Below are positions 48,356-57,406 of a DNA stretch of 64,000 bases, in pieces (the stretch's first letter is position 1; every line of letters starts with the position of its first letter). The notes beneath the pieces are model-generated. The model worked only from the letters and a program-made list of their open reading frames with translations. It made no database searches and was not told the DNA's origin. A program made the position numbers and the translations under genes. The stretch covers positions 1-64,000 of the forward strand of contig NZ_JAAGKO020000002.1 in NCBI RefSeq assembly GCF_027947535.2, written 5' to 3'. Source of the DNA: Streptantibioticus silvisoli. GTDB taxonomy: Bacteria; Actinomycetota; Actinomycetes; Streptomycetales; Streptomycetaceae.

Positions 48356-48569
48356 GAAGTATCGCGGTGGCGTGTGTAAAAAGCATCACGGATACGTGAA
48401 GCTTCGCCCTGCCGCCGCCGCCCGTCGCGGCCTGTCCCACCAGGTATTGCCGTGCCGGTGGGCCAACTGCCCGCCGGCGAGGGGGAGATGCCCCGGCGCG
48501 GCGCGGCGTTCGCGGTTCCGCGCAACGGTGACGACCCCGGTCAACCCGGCGTGCGCGCGTTCATCACTG
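48356..48569. promoter_or_regulatory. Upstream region of the sugar ABC operon
   Basis: A patch with TGTGTAAAAAGCATC and GAAGCTTC (48398-48405) stands out by its A/T content. It probably holds the operon promoter and a regulator site, possibly of the LacI or GntR type. No perfect long palindrome is seen. Confidence 0.35.
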
Positions 48570-49367
48570 TCAGTCGGTGGTGTCCACCGCCGGCGACCAC
48601 ACGCTGCGGATGCCCTCCAGCTCGGCCAGCTCCGCCACGAGCTGGTGCACGCTCCCGGTGCCCTGGATGGTCAGTTCGACGTCGGAGGTGCCCGGGTCCG
48701 CCGGCCTGGGCTCCTCGTCCCGCTCCAGCCACGGCGCCCGTTCCACCCGCACGTCCAGCACCCGGAACCCCGCCCGGGTGCACCGCTCCAGCACCCGGGG
48801 CAGCACGCCGCCCCCGATGTCGTACGCCACCTGGATCTGGGCCTGCGCGGCGGTGGAGATCGCCGGCACCAGCCGGGTCAGCAGCGGGTAGCCCCGCACC
48901 ACCAGGAAGTGCGTCGCGGTCGCCGCCAGCGCCAGCAGCGGCAGCCCGCCACCGCACGCCATGCCGATCGCACACGTCAGCCACACCGTCGCCGCCGTCG
49001 TCAGCCCGCGCACCGCGTCGCGCCGCACGAAGATGATGCCGCCGCCGATGAACCCGATGCCCGACACGATCTGCGCCGCCACCCGCGAGGGGTCGAACGA
49101 GATGTGCTGGAGGGCCAGCACGCTGTTGAACCCGTGCTGCGACACCTCCATGAACAGCGCGCTGCCCACGCCGACCAGCGTGTGCGTCCGCAGCCCCGCG
49201 CTCTTCTGCTGGACGGCCCGCTCCACCCCGATCACCGTCGACAGCACCAGCGCGAGCCCCAGCTCCGCCAGCTGCCGGAACCCCTGCCCCGCGGCCGGGT
49301 CCCACAACGGCAGCGCGATCTCCCGCACTTCGAATACGCCTCCACCCCATGTCGCCACCCCCGGCAC
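48570..49367 (-). CDS. MgtC/SapB family membrane protein
   Basis: A 265-aa protein. The N-terminal part has four to five helices with the family motif LSTVIGVERAVQQKSAGLRTHTLVGVGSALF and IVSGIGFIGGGIIF, then a cytoplasmic ACT-like C-terminal domain. MgtC proteins modulate the F-type ATPase and Mg/phosphate homeostasis in pathogens; in soil bacteria the role is unclear. The GTG at 49367 is the ORF start, but GTG at 49328 (with GGAGG upstream) is a good alternative. Confidence 0.9.
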   Translation of the reverse strand: MPGVATWGGGVFEVREIALPLWDPAAGQGFRQLAELGLALVLSTVIGVERAVQQKSAGLRTHTLVGVGSALFMEVSQHGFNSVLALQHISFDPSRVAAQIVSGIGFIGGGIIFVRRDAVRGLTTAATVWLTCAIGMACGGGLPLLALAATATHFLVVRGYPLLTRLVPAISTAAQAQIQVAYDIGGGVLPRVLERCTRAGFRVLDVRVERAPWLERDEEPRPADPGTSDVELTIQGTGSVHQLVAELAELEGIRSVWSPAVDTTD

Positions 49368-49450
49368 GCTCTCCGTCCGAAGGCCCGACCGCGAGCCTAG
49401 ATGACCGCTTTACGTCCCTCGTCCCCCACCGCCGCGACGCGGCCCGTGTC

Positions 49451-49512
49451 GCGGTGCGGCCCGTCCAGCGGTGCGGGCCCGCCTCGCGGTGCGGCTCATC
49501 CCGCGGTGCGGC
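49451..49512. repeat. Four 17-18-bp GCGGTGCGG repeats
   Basis: GCGGTGCGG begins at 49451, 49468, 49486 and 49503 with variable spacers. It lies upstream of mgtC and downstream of the rodlin terminator. Confidence 0.65.
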
Positions 49513-49590
49513 CGGGGGACAACGGGTGCCGCCGTCGCCGCAGGACAGCAGGCGGCCGACGGTGCGGCCGTGATCTTCCGCACCGCATGC

Positions 49591-49632
49591 CGAAGGCCCG
49601 TTCACCCGGTGAAGGGGGTGAACGGGCCTTCG
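49591..49632 (-). terminator. Strong hairpin, likely rodlin terminator
   Basis: CGAAGGCCCGTTCACCC (49591-49607) pairs perfectly with GGGTGAACGGGCCTTCG (49616-49632), a 17-bp stem with an eight-base loop. It lies about 145 bases downstream of the rodlin stop codon. No T-run follows. Confidence 0.7.
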
Positions 49633-49776
49633 GGCTATTCGGCGATCAATCCGCCGGGCCGGTTTATTCCGGTCGCCGGACGAGGAACGTCTCCGTGAGA
49701 GGAAGGCGTTTCTTCATACCGTACGGAATTCGCCTGGAGGACGGGCTGCGCCGTCGCTGGATTCCCGTGCGGGAAT

Positions 49777-50169
49777 TCAGCTGTTGGCGCCGTTGCCGGA
49801 CAGCACCGGGATGTTGCTGAGGATGTGCGACAGCGGGTCGTCGCCCTTGACCTGGCTGGAGTTCTCGGTGCACTGCTGGATCTGCGGCTGGGTCAGGATG
49901 TCCTGGACACCGATCGGCACCAGGCCGACCAGCGACGTGAGGTTCGCCTTGGCCGGCAGGCCGATGCAGGGCTTGTTCAGCGAGCCCTGGACCAGACCGA
50001 TCTGCGGGCTCATGTACCCGCCGGTGGTGGTGTTGCCGTAGGCCTGCTCGGCGCCGTCTCCGTTGGTGGAGCTGGGGCCGTGGTTGTTGCCGATGGCCAT
50101 CGCGGGAGCGGCGGTGACGCCGACCGCGGAAATGACGACCGCCGCGGTAGCGAGAACCTTCTTGATCAC
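49777..50169 (-). CDS. Rodlin (RdlA/RdlB-type sheath protein)
   Basis: A 130-aa secreted protein of the rodlin family, which helps organise chaplin fibrils into the rodlet layer on aerial hyphae and spores. The signal peptide is IKKVLATAAVVISAVGVTAAPAMA; the mature part has the family blocks AIGNNHGPSS, GNTTTGGYMSPQIGLVQGSLNKPCIGL, VGLVPIGVQD and QQCTENSSQ, with the two conserved Cys. The GTG at 50169 has GGAAGGAAA as ribosome site. Only one copy is present here, whereas S. coelicolor has two divergent copies. Confidence 0.93.
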   Translation of the reverse strand: MIKKVLATAAVVISAVGVTAAPAMAIGNNHGPSSTNGDGAEQAYGNTTTGGYMSPQIGLVQGSLNKPCIGLPAKANLTSLVGLVPIGVQDILTQPQIQQCTENSSQVKGDDPLSHILSNIPVLSGNGANS

Positions 50170-50388
50170 GAGAATTTCCTTCCGATCCTGGAGCGCCCCA
50201 CTAGCCGGAGCAGACTGAACAACTGTCACGGAACAGGATTGGTTCTCTTCGTTCACTCTCCCGGACCAATTCCGCCGGCCGCCGGTCCCGGCCGGCGGCC
50301 TGACGCGTTATCACTGTCCGTTCTCGCGCCCCGCCGGTAGCATTCCCCCACAGCCGGGGGGCTGTGGGGGACGGACGGGGGGAGCGGC
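50170..50388. promoter_or_regulatory. Divergent promoter region of rodlin and a small membrane protein
   Basis: Contains a 9-bp hairpin GGCCGCCGG/CCGGCGGCC (50277-50285, 50292-50300), a TAGCAT -10-like box at 50338-50343 for the rightward gene and a perfect 11-bp hairpin (50345-50370) just ahead of its ribosome site. Confidence 0.45.
50345..50370 (+). promoter_or_regulatory. Perfect hairpin in the leader of the small membrane protein
   Basis: CCCCCACAGCC (50345-50355) pairs with GGCTGTGGGGG (50360-50370) around four Gs, 18 bases before the ATG at 50389. If transcription starts after the TAGCAT box it lies at the very 5' end of the mRNA and could stabilise the message or act as operator. Confidence 0.5.
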
Positions 50389-50550
50389 ATGTCCGCGGAC
50401 GGTTCCGAGGAACTTCTGGTCACCATTCAGCCGCTGGCGGCGACCGCCGCCGCCGAGGGGGAGTACCGCCCGTGGCTCGGCCTGATGGTGGTCTTCGGCT
50501 GCCCGGTCCTGCTGGCGATCCTGGTATTCGTCGCCCTGATCATGCGCTGA
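50389..50550 (+). CDS. 53-residue single-pass membrane protein
   Basis: A short ORF, MSADGSEELLVTIQPL... with ATG at 50389 and stop TGA at 50548-50550. It has an acidic N-tail, a YRPW segment, then one strongly hydrophobic helix (LGLMVVFGCPVLLAILVFVALI) ending in MR. A purine-rich GGGGGGAGCGG precedes the ATG. Codon bias fits this genome. Function unknown; its location beside the rodlin gene may be incidental. Confidence 0.65.
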   Translation: MSADGSEELLVTIQPLAATAAAEGEYRPWLGLMVVFGCPVLLAILVFVALIMR

Positions 50551-50553
50551 TCA

Positions 50554-50753
50554 CACCGGCCCCACGTCGGCTCCATGTCAGGTCCCGCGTCGGCCCTACG
50601 TCAGGTCCCGCGCCGAGGGCCGCACCGCGCCGACGCCCGCACCAGGCCGACGCCTACGCCGCGCCGAGGCCCGCACCGGGTCCACCCCTGCACCGGGCCC
50701 CTCAGCGAACCTCTGCGCCGGCTTCCTCACCGAACCCCGCACCGGTGCACTCA
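50554..50753 (-). repeat. Tandem 23-25-bp repeats spanning the SanA-like stop codon
   Basis: On the minus strand, CGGTGAGTGCACCGGTGCG, CGGTGAGGAAGCCGGCGCA and CGCTGAGGGGCCCGGTGCA follow one another; the first contains the stop codon (CGG TGA) of the SanA-like gene. Further left CGCGGGACCTGAC units repeat with a 23-bp period up to the stop of the small membrane gene. No gene lies here. Confidence 0.75.
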
Positions 50754-51422
50754 CCGGGCCGCCCGCAGGGCCGCCGTCACGGTGTGCTCGCGCGGGCCGA
50801 GCAGGTCCGGGGCCGGGTCGGCGGCGGAGTCCAGCGCCGCCTTGCCGGAGGCGAGGACCTCCCGCACGCCGCCGTAGTACCAGGTCGCGTCGTGCCGTTC
50901 GTCGACACCGACGCCGTACGCCGTGATGCCCGCCGCCGCGCACAGCGCGAGCGCCCGGCGGATGTGGAAGCCCTGCGAGACCAGCACCGCGTGCGTCACG
51001 CCGAAGATCCGCCGGGCCCGCGCGCACGAGTCCCAGGTGTCGAACCCGGCGTAGTCCGGCACCACGCGCGAGCGCGGCACCCCGTGGCCGACCAGCCATC
51101 CGCTCATCGCGTCCGGCTCGTCGTAGTCGGTCCGGCTGTTGTCGCCGGTCACCAGAATCACCTCGACCTTGTGCTCGCGGTACAGCGCGGCCGCCGCCCC
51201 CAGCCGGTGCGCCAGGTACGGGGACGGCACGCCGTGGTCCAGCCCGGCGCCGAACACCACGGCCACCGGCTCGGCCGGCACGTCCGCCAGGTCCCGCACC
51301 CGCTGCGAGGCGCTGACGTACAGCCAGGTCATGGGCAGCAGCGCCGCCACGCACACCGCGGCCGCCCACCGCACCACCCGCCGCCGCCCGCGCGTCGTCG
51401 CGGGCCACCTCGGTCTCCTCAT
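50751..51422 (-). CDS. SanA/YdcF-like DUF218 membrane protein
   Basis: A 223-aa protein with one N-terminal membrane helix (RWAAAVCVAALLPMTWLYVSA) and an external DUF218 domain: VAVVFGAGLDHG, LVTGDNSRTDYDEPDAM, VVPDYAGFDTWDSCARA, VLVSQGFHIRRAL. E. coli SanA affects envelope barrier function and vancomycin resistance; the biochemical reaction is unknown. It converges with the small membrane-protein gene. Confidence 0.9.
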   Translation of the reverse strand: MRRPRWPATTRGRRRVVRWAAAVCVAALLPMTWLYVSASQRVRDLADVPAEPVAVVFGAGLDHGVPSPYLAHRLGAAAALYREHKVEVILVTGDNSRTDYDEPDAMSGWLVGHGVPRSRVVPDYAGFDTWDSCARARRIFGVTHAVLVSQGFHIRRALALCAAAGITAYGVGVDERHDATWYYGGVREVLASGKAALDSAADPAPDLLGPREHTVTAALRAAR

Positions 51423-51507
51423 GTCCGGCGTCCCCTCCCCGGGCCGGGCCGGCCCCCTGTGAACCCCGGACGCCCCGGTCCGCCCGGCGGTTCCGCATCA
51501 TGGCCGG

Positions 51508-51954
51508 GTGAGCACCCCACCCGCGCCGCCCGTCCCGCCCGACCGCCCGCCGGTCTTCGTATACGGCACGCTGCGCCCCGGCAACGCCAACCACGACCGC
51601 CTGCTGCGCGGCCGGACCGCCTGGACCGCCCCCGCCGTCCTGCCCGGCGCCGCGCTCCACGCCGGACCGGGCTACCCCTGGGCGGTCGACGGCACCGCGG
51701 CCGACCGTGTCCGCGGCGACCTCGTGCAGCCGCTGCCCGCCGCCTACGACCGCGTGCTCGCCGCCCTCGACCGGCTGGAGGAGTACGTGCCCGGCGACCC
51801 CGGCAGCCTCTACGTACGCGTGCGGCGCGACGTCCTCGGCCCGGACGGTACGGCGGTCGGCGCCTGGGTCTACCTGGCCGGCCCCGCCGCCCGCCGCCGG
51901 CTCGCCGCTCACGGCCGCAGGATCGCCGACGGCGAGTGGCACCCGGACCGCTGA
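51508..51954 (+). CDS. Gamma-glutamylcyclotransferase-like protein (AIG2/GGCT)
   Basis: A 148-aa protein of the GGCT/BtrG fold. VYGTLRPG is the substrate-loop motif and Glu in LDRLEEYVPG is the probable catalytic acid. The family cleaves gamma-glutamyl amines or dipeptides to 5-oxoproline; the substrate here is unknown. The start is GTG at 51508 ([17 protein letters not shown]). Confidence 0.9.
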   Translation: MSTPPAPPVPPDRPPVFVYGTLRPGNANHDRLLRGRTAWTAPAVLPGAALHAGPGYPWAVDGTAADRVRGDLVQPLPAAYDRVLAALDRLEEYVPGDPGSLYVRVRRDVLGPDGTAVGAWVYLAGPAARRRLAAHGRRIADGEWHPDR

Positions 51955-52086
51955 CCTTCCCCGGCACACCGGGTCCCCCGCACGGGTGGATGCCGGTGGG
52001 CCGGTTGCGGCTGACGGGTGGACGCCGGCACGCGCCGGGTACGTTTGTGCAACGAACGGGCAATCCGGTCGCCGCACACTACGTAC

Positions 52087-52368
52087 ATGACCGACGACAT
52101 CAGCCACTTCCGCGCACCGGACCCGCTGTCCGTCCCCGTCTCCTGCTGGTCCGGCGGACCGGAGGCGCTGCCCCGCCCGGCCCCGCCCGCCGAGGACGTC
52201 TTCGGCAGCGCGGAGACCCTCATGACCCGCTTCACCGCGCAGCTGACCGTCCAGCTCGCCCACCTGCGCCCCTTCCCGCAGCCCACCGGAGCCGACGCCG
52301 GCCCCCCGTTACGCCGACGCGCCCCCCGGGCCGGTACGGCTGACGCCACGCCGCCCCCGTACGGCTGA
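52087..52368 (+). CDS. 93-residue hypothetical protein
   Basis: A short ORF starting at ATG 52087: MTDDISHFRAPDPL, a middle VSCWSGGPEALPRP and then EDVFGSAETLMTRFTAQLTVQLAHLRP. The C-terminus is Pro/Arg-rich and its end overlaps a tandem repeat, with the TGA inside the second repeat copy, so the original end may have been earlier. No family recognised. Codon use is normal for the region. Confidence 0.6.
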   Translation: MTDDISHFRAPDPLSVPVSCWSGGPEALPRPAPPAEDVFGSAETLMTRFTAQLTVQLAHLRPFPQPTGADAGPPLRRRAPRAGTADATPPPYG

Positions 52369-52440
52369 CGCGACCCCGGAGCCCCCGCGCCGCTGACGTG
52401 CCCCCGCCCGCGTACCGCTGACGCCACGCCGGGCCCGTAC
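52334..52440 (+). repeat. Tandem 25-28-bp repeat around the hypothetical gene's stop codon
   Basis: GTACGGCTGACGC occurs exactly at 52334-52346 and 52359-52371; related CCGCTGACG copies begin at 52390 and 52415. The stop codon of the 93-residue ORF (52366-52368) lies within the second copy. Confidence 0.75.
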
Positions 52441-52505
52441 CACCGGACCGGCCCCCCGCCCCGCCGGACGCGCATGACCTCGGCCAGGCCGGTTACGGTC
52501 GTCGT

Positions 52506-53825
52506 ATGAACGGGAACCCGCCGGTGACGGCCGCGCACGCCACCGCCTCCGACGCGCCGTACGAAGAGGCGGCCACCGAGCGCTGGGTCCCGGAGCCGGA
52601 CAAGCGCGCCGGGCGCACCGCGTTCCAGCGCGACCGCGCCCGGGTGCTGCACTCCGCCGCGCTGCGCCGGCTGGCCGGCAAGACCCAGGTCGTCGACCCC
52701 GGTGCGGGCTCGCCGGAGATCAACACCTCACCGCGCACCCGGCTGACCCACTCCCTCGAATGCGCCCAGGTGGGACGGGAGTTGGGCGCCGCGCTCGGCT
52801 GCGACCCGGACCTGGTGGAGACCGCCTGCCTCGCGCACGACCTGGGCCACCCGCCGTTCGGGCACAACGGCGAACAGGCGCTGGCCGACGTGGCCCGCGA
52901 CATCGGCGGCTTCGAGGGCAACGCCCAGTCGCTGCGGCTGCTCACCCGGATCGAGCCCAAGCGGTTCACCACCGACGCGTCCGGCACCACGGTCGGCGTC
53001 GGCCTCAACCTCACCCGGGCCGCGCTGGACGCCGCCACCAAGTACCCCTGGCCGCGCGGCGAACGCCCCGGCGACCCCGGATCGCCGAAGTTCGGCGTCT
53101 ACGAGGACGACGAACCCGTCTTCCGCTGGCTGCGCGACGGAGCCCCGGCCGGGACGCGCTGCTTCGAGGCGGAGGTCATGGACTGGTCCGACGACGTCGC
53201 CTACTCGGTGCACGACGTCGAGGACGGCCTGCACGCCGGCCACCTCGACCCCAACATGCTGCACGCCGAGCCGGAACGCCGGGAGATCAGCGCGGTGGCC
53301 GCCGCCCGGTACGCGCCCGGCGCCGACCCGGCCGAGCTGACCGCGGCCCTCGACCGGCTGCTCGACCAGGAGTGGTGGCCGCACGGCTACGACGGCTCCG
53401 CGATCGCCCAGGCCCGGCTGAAGGACGCCACCTCCCAGCTCATCGGCCGCTTCTGCCTGGCCGCCGAACGCGCCACCCGCGACGCCTACGGCCCCGGCCG
53501 GCTGACCCGCTACGCCGCCCGGCTGGTCGTGCCGCGCGACGTCGTCCTGGAGTGCGCGATGCTCAAGGCGGTCGCCGACCGCTACGTCATGCAGCGCGCC
53601 GACCAGGCCCGCCGCCGCGCCGACCAGCGCGTCGTCATCGCCGAACTCGCCGAGTCGATCGCCGAGCGGGCCCCGGAGGGACTGACGCCGGAGTTCCGCG
53701 GCGCCTGGCACACCGCCGCCGATGACCGCGCCCGCGCCCGGGTCGTGGTCGACCAGATCGCCTCCCTCACCGACGCCGCCGCCATCACCCTGCACGCCCG
53801 CCTCACCGCCCGCACCCGCCCCTGA
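52506..53825 (+). CDS. dgt: Deoxyguanosinetriphosphate triphosphohydrolase-like protein
   Basis: A 439-aa HD-domain dNTP triphosphohydrolase that turns dNTPs into deoxynucleosides and triphosphate. Metal ligands are in the [17 protein letters not shown] and [15 protein letters not shown] motifs (H...HD...D), and [15 protein letters not shown] supplies the distal Asp. In actinomycetes this gene lies near dnaG, as here. The ATG at 52506 starts [22 protein letters not shown] 56-bp tandem unit begins in its last codons. Confidence 0.94.
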   Translation: MNGNPPVTAAHATASDAPYEEAATERWVPEPDKRAGRTAFQRDRARVLHSAALRRLAGKTQVVDPGAGSPEINTSPRTRLTHSLECAQVGRELGAALGCDPDLVETACLAHDLGHPPFGHNGEQALADVARDIGGFEGNAQSLRLLTRIEPKRFTTDASGTTVGVGLNLTRAALDAATKYPWPRGERPGDPGSPKFGVYEDDEPVFRWLRDGAPAGTRCFEAEVMDWSDDVAYSVHDVEDGLHAGHLDPNMLHAEPERREISAVAAARYAPGADPAELTAALDRLLDQEWWPHGYDGSAIAQARLKDATSQLIGRFCLAAERATRDAYGPGRLTRYAARLVVPRDVVLECAMLKAVADRYVMQRADQARRRADQRVVIAELAESIAERAPEGLTPEFRGAWHTAADDRARARVVVDQIASLTDAAAITLHARLTARTRP

Positions 53826-53960
53826 CGCCCTGCCACCCCTGGGGGACGGCTACCGCCCCTGGCATCCGCACCCGCCCCTGACGCCCCGGCACCCCCGGGG
53901 AGCGACCCCCGCCTCTGGCATCCACTCCCGCCCCTGATGTCCCGTCACCCCCGAGGAACG
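53817..53960 (+). repeat. 56-bp tandem repeat beginning at the dgt stop codon
   Basis: CGCCCCTGA begins at 53817, 53873 and 53929, exactly 56 bases apart. The first copy is the end of dgt (CGC CCC TGA). Following segments share CCCCTGGCATCC-like and CACCCCCG-like blocks with substitutions; the third copy is partial. Confidence 0.85.
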
Positions 53961-54158
53961 CCCCCGCCCCCGGCGCCCCGCGGCGGCGCGGTCCTTTCCA
54001 CCATTTCGTGGCCGATCGGTGAAGACCCCGCGAAGCAGGACCGTTCCTGCCGAACCGATCCGGCCTCCTGCGGTGCGGCGCTCTTCCCGCGAGCCGTGCG
54101 GTGAGGGACGCTCCGGTGAGAAGGATTCGCCGGGGGAATCCGCGCGAGGAGGCGCACA
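53826..54158. other. Gap between dgt and the FAD reductase gene
   Basis: The left half is the 56-bp tandem array. The right half (about 53990-54158) contains the probable promoter of the reductase gene, with no structure recognised. Confidence 0.6.
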
Positions 54159-55439
54159 GTGGTCGACGCAGATCTGACGTATCTCATCGTGGGAGCGGGA
54201 CTGGCCGGGGCGAAGGCGGCCGAGACGCTGCGCGCGGAGGGGTTCACCGGCCGGGTGATCCTCATCGGCGACGAACGCGACCATCCCTACGAACGGCCAC
54301 CGCTGTCCAAGGGGTACCTGCTGGGCCAGGACGACCGCGACTCCGTCTTCGTGCACGAGACCGCCTGGTACGCCGAGCACGACGTCGAACTCCACCTCGG
54401 CCAGCCGGTCACCACCTTGGACCGCGCCGCGAAGACCGTCACCCTCGGCGACGGCACGCCCCTGTCGTACGACAAGCTGCTGCTGGCCACCGGCGCCGAA
54501 CCGCGCCGCCTCGACATCCCCGGCACCGACCTGGTCGGCGTCCACCACCTGCGCCGCCTCGCGCACGCCGAACGGCTGCGCGCCGTGCTGGCCTCGCTGG
54601 GCCGCGAGAACGGCCACCTGGTGGTCGCCGGCGCCGGCTGGATCGGCCTGGAGGTGGCCGCCGCCGCCCGCTCCTACGGCGCCGAGGTCACCGTCGTCGA
54701 GCCCGCGCCCACCCCGCTGCACGCCGCCCTGGGCCCCGAACTCGGCGCGGTCTTCGCCGACCTGCACCGCGAGCACGGCGTCCGCTTCGCCTTCGGCACC
54801 CGGCTGACCGCCATCGAGGGGCAGGACGGCCTGGTGCTGGCCGCCCGCACCGACGACGGCGACGAACACCCCTGCCACGACGTGCTCGCCGCCATCGGCG
54901 CCGCCCCGCGCGTCGCGCTCGCCGAGTCGGCCGGCCTCGCCCTCGTCCCGGCGGCCGAGGGCGGCGGCATCGCGGTCGACGCCGGCCTGCGCACCAGCGA
55001 CCCCGACATCTTCGCCGCCGGCGACTGCGCCGCCGCCCGGCACCCGCTGCTCGGCATCCGGCTGCGCGTCGAGCACTGGTCCAACGCCCTGGACGGGGGC
55101 GCGGCCGCCGCCCGCGCCATGCTCGGCCGGGACGTCTCGTACGACAAGGTGCCGTACTTCTTCACCGATCAGTACGACCTCGGCATGGAGTTCTGCGGCC
55201 ACGCGGCGCCCGGCAGCTACGACCAGGTCGTGGTGCGCGGCGACATCGGCAAGCGGGAGTTCGTCGCGTTCTGGCTCGGCGGCGGCCAGGACGGGCGCGG
55301 GCCCCGGCTGCGGGCCGCGATGAACGTCAACGTCTGGGACGTCACCGACACCCTCCAGGCCGTCATCCGCGCCGGCCGCCCGGTCGATCCCGGCCGCCTC
55401 GCCGACCCCGGCGTGCCGCTGGAGTCCTTCCTCGGCTGA
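54159..55439 (+). CDS. FAD-dependent ferredoxin reductase-type oxidoreductase
   Basis: A 426-aa flavoprotein of the BphA4/rhodocoxin-reductase group, passing electrons from NAD(P)H to a ferredoxin. The FAD Rossmann motif GAGLAG is at residues 12-17. ERPPLSKGYLLG is the family signature. The NAD(P)H site is VVAGAGWIGLEVAAAARSYGAEVTVVE, and DIFAAGDCAA is the second FAD motif. The C-terminal reductase domain has VPYFFTDQYDLGMEFCG. The GTG at 54159 follows GAGGAGG (54146-54152). No ferredoxin or P450 gene is adjacent. Confidence 0.92.
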   Translation: MVDADLTYLIVGAGLAGAKAAETLRAEGFTGRVILIGDERDHPYERPPLSKGYLLGQDDRDSVFVHETAWYAEHDVELHLGQPVTTLDRAAKTVTLGDGTPLSYDKLLLATGAEPRRLDIPGTDLVGVHHLRRLAHAERLRAVLASLGRENGHLVVAGAGWIGLEVAAAARSYGAEVTVVEPAPTPLHAALGPELGAVFADLHREHGVRFAFGTRLTAIEGQDGLVLAARTDDGDEHPCHDVLAAIGAAPRVALAESAGLALVPAAEGGGIAVDAGLRTSDPDIFAAGDCAAARHPLLGIRLRVEHWSNALDGGAAAARAMLGRDVSYDKVPYFFTDQYDLGMEFCGHAAPGSYDQVVVRGDIGKREFVAFWLGGGQDGRGPRLRAAMNVNVWDVTDTLQAVIRAGRPVDPGRLADPGVPLESFLG

Positions 55440-55510
55440 CCCGCCGCGGCCGGGCTCCCCCGAACCCGGCCGCGCGCGACCGGGCCGGCCGGTGCCCGTA
55501 GGATTCCCGT

Positions 55511-57406
55511 GTGGCGGGACGGATCAGGGACGAGGACGTGAAGACGGTACGGGACGCGGTCCCGATCGACTCCGTCGTCGCGCAGTACCTCCAGCTGCGC
55601 CCGGCCGGCGGCGGCAACCTCAAGGGCCTGTGCCCGTTCCACGACGAGAAGTCCCCGTCGTTCCAGGTCAGCGCCAGCAAGGGGCTCTTCTACTGCTTCG
55701 GCTGCCAGGAGGGCGGCGACACCCTCGACTTCGTCATGAAGCTCGACCACCTCACGTTCTCCGAGGCGGTCGAACGGCTCGCCGCGCAGGCCGGCATCAC
55801 CCTGCGCTACGAGGACGGCGGCTACAACCCGGCCCGCCAGCAGGGCGAGCGCACCCGGCTGATCGAGGCGCACAAGGCCGCCGCCCGGTTCTACACCGAG
55901 CAGCTCGACAGCGCCGAGGCGGAGATCGGCCGCGCCTTCCTGGCCGCCCGCGGCTTCGGGCAGGACGCCGCCGCCCACTTCGGCGTCGGCTACGCCCCGG
56001 CCGGCTGGGACCACCTGGTGCGCTACCTGCGCGGCCAGGGCTTCACCGACAAGGAACTGCTCACCGGCGGCCTGGCCAGCGACGGCCGCCGCGGCCCCAT
56101 CGACCGGTTCCGCGGCCGCCTGGTCTGGCCGATCCGCGACATCACCGGCGAGGTCATCGGCTTCGGCGCCCGCAAGCTGCGCGACGACGACAACGGGCCG
56201 AAGTACCTCAACACCCCCGAGACCCCGCTCTACAAGAAGTCCCACGTCCTGTACGGCATCGACCTGGCCAAGAAGGAGATCGGCCGCACCGGCCGGGCCG
56301 TCGTCGTCGAGGGCTACACCGACGTCATGGCCTGCCACCTCGCCGGCGTCACCACCGCCATCGCCACCTGCGGCACCGCCTTCGCCGGCGACCACGTCAA
56401 GATCCTGCGCCGGGTGCTGATGGACTCCTCGCGCAACAAGGTCATCTTCACCTTCGACGGCGACGCGGCCGGCCAGCGCGCGGCGCTGCGGGCGTTCGAG
56501 GACGACCAGAAGTTCGCCGCCGCCACGAACATCGCGATCAGCCCGGGCGGCATGGACCCGTGCGAACTGCGGCTGGCCAAGGGCGACGAGGCCGTGCGCC
56601 AGCTCGTCGACGAGAGCACGCCGCTCTTCGAGTTCGCCATCCGCTCGGCGACCGACCAGCACGACATCGACACCCCCGAGGGCCAGGCCGCGGCCCTGGA
56701 GGCGGCGGCCCCGATCGTCGCCCGGATCAAGGACACCGCCATCCGGCACCGGTACGCGGTGATGCTCTCCGGGCTGCTCGGGTACGTCATCGAGAACCAG
56801 GTCGCCGTCCGCCGGGTCAGCCAGCTGGCCACCTGGCAGCGGGACCGCAAGCAGCAGCCCGAGGCCCGGCACACCCGTGGCCAGGCCGCTGCGGAGGCCC
56901 CCCCGCAGGCCGCGCGCGGCCTGACCGGCCCCCCGCTGAACCTGCGCGCCCCGCACCACCGCGTCGAACGCGAACTGCTCAAACTCGCCCTGCAATACCC
57001 GCAGTTGGTCGCCCCGGCGTTCGACGCCTACGGCGAGGACGAGTTCACCGGCCCGCCCTACGCGGCCGTGCGCCGGGCCATCGCCGAGGCGGGCGGCACC
57101 GAGGGCGCCGACGCCGACTACCTCCGGCGCGTCAGCGACGCGGCCCCGGACAACATGACCCGTTCGATGATCACCGAACTGGCCGTCGAGGCCGTTCAGA
57201 GCAAGTCCCCCGACGTCTACGCGGGCCGCATCCTGGTGGACGTCAGGCTCCAGGCGGTCAAGCGCCGCGAGGCCGAACTGCGGTCCGAGGCCGCCCGGTT
57301 GGGCATGAGCCCGGACCCCGAGCGGCACACCGCCGTGCACGGTGAACTGTGGGCGCTCCAGCAGTACGGCAAACGCCTGCGCGACCAGGGCGTCGAAGCA
57401 CTCTGA
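55511..57406 (+). CDS. dnaG: DNA primase
   Basis: DnaG makes RNA primers for replication. The 631-aa protein has the N-terminal zinc-binding domain (Cys41, His44, Cys62, Cys65: CPFHDEKSPSFQVSASKGLFYCFGC). The catalytic TOPRIM core includes VVVEGYTDVMACHLAGV and FTFDGDAAGQRAALRA. A C-terminal helicase-binding domain follows a Pro/Ala/Gln-rich linker. The GTG at 55511 gives VAGRIRDEDVKTVRDAVPID. The sigma factor gene follows after 182 bases. Confidence 0.97.
   Translation: MAGRIRDEDVKTVRDAVPIDSVVAQYLQLRPAGGGNLKGLCPFHDEKSPSFQVSASKGLFYCFGCQEGGDTLDFVMKLDHLTFSEAVERLAAQAGITLRYEDGGYNPARQQGERTRLIEAHKAAARFYTEQLDSAEAEIGRAFLAARGFGQDAAAHFGVGYAPAGWDHLVRYLRGQGFTDKELLTGGLASDGRRGPIDRFRGRLVWPIRDITGEVIGFGARKLRDDDNGPKYLNTPETPLYKKSHVLYGIDLAKKEIGRTGRAVVVEGYTDVMACHLAGVTTAIATCGTAFAGDHVKILRRVLMDSSRNKVIFTFDGDAAGQRAALRAFEDDQKFAAATNIAISPGGMDPCELRLAKGDEAVRQLVDESTPLFEFAIRSATDQHDIDTPEGQAAALEAAAPIVARIKDTAIRHRYAVMLSGLLGYVIENQVAVRRVSQLATWQRDRKQQPEARHTRGQAAAEAPPQAARGLTGPPLNLRAPHHRVERELLKLALQYPQLVAPAFDAYGEDEFTGPPYAAVRRAIAEAGGTEGADADYLRRVSDAAPDNMTRSMITELAVEAVQSKSPDVYAGRILVDVRLQAVKRREAELRSEAARLGMSPDPERHTAVHGELWALQQYGKRLRDQGVEAL

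Larger units (their letters stand above)
49368..49776. other. Gap between mgtC and the rodlin gene
   Basis: The 409-bp gap holds a small 17-18-bp tandem array (49451-49512), a strong hairpin (49591-49632) and AT-richer sequence toward the rodlin gene. No gene is supported. Confidence 0.6.
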
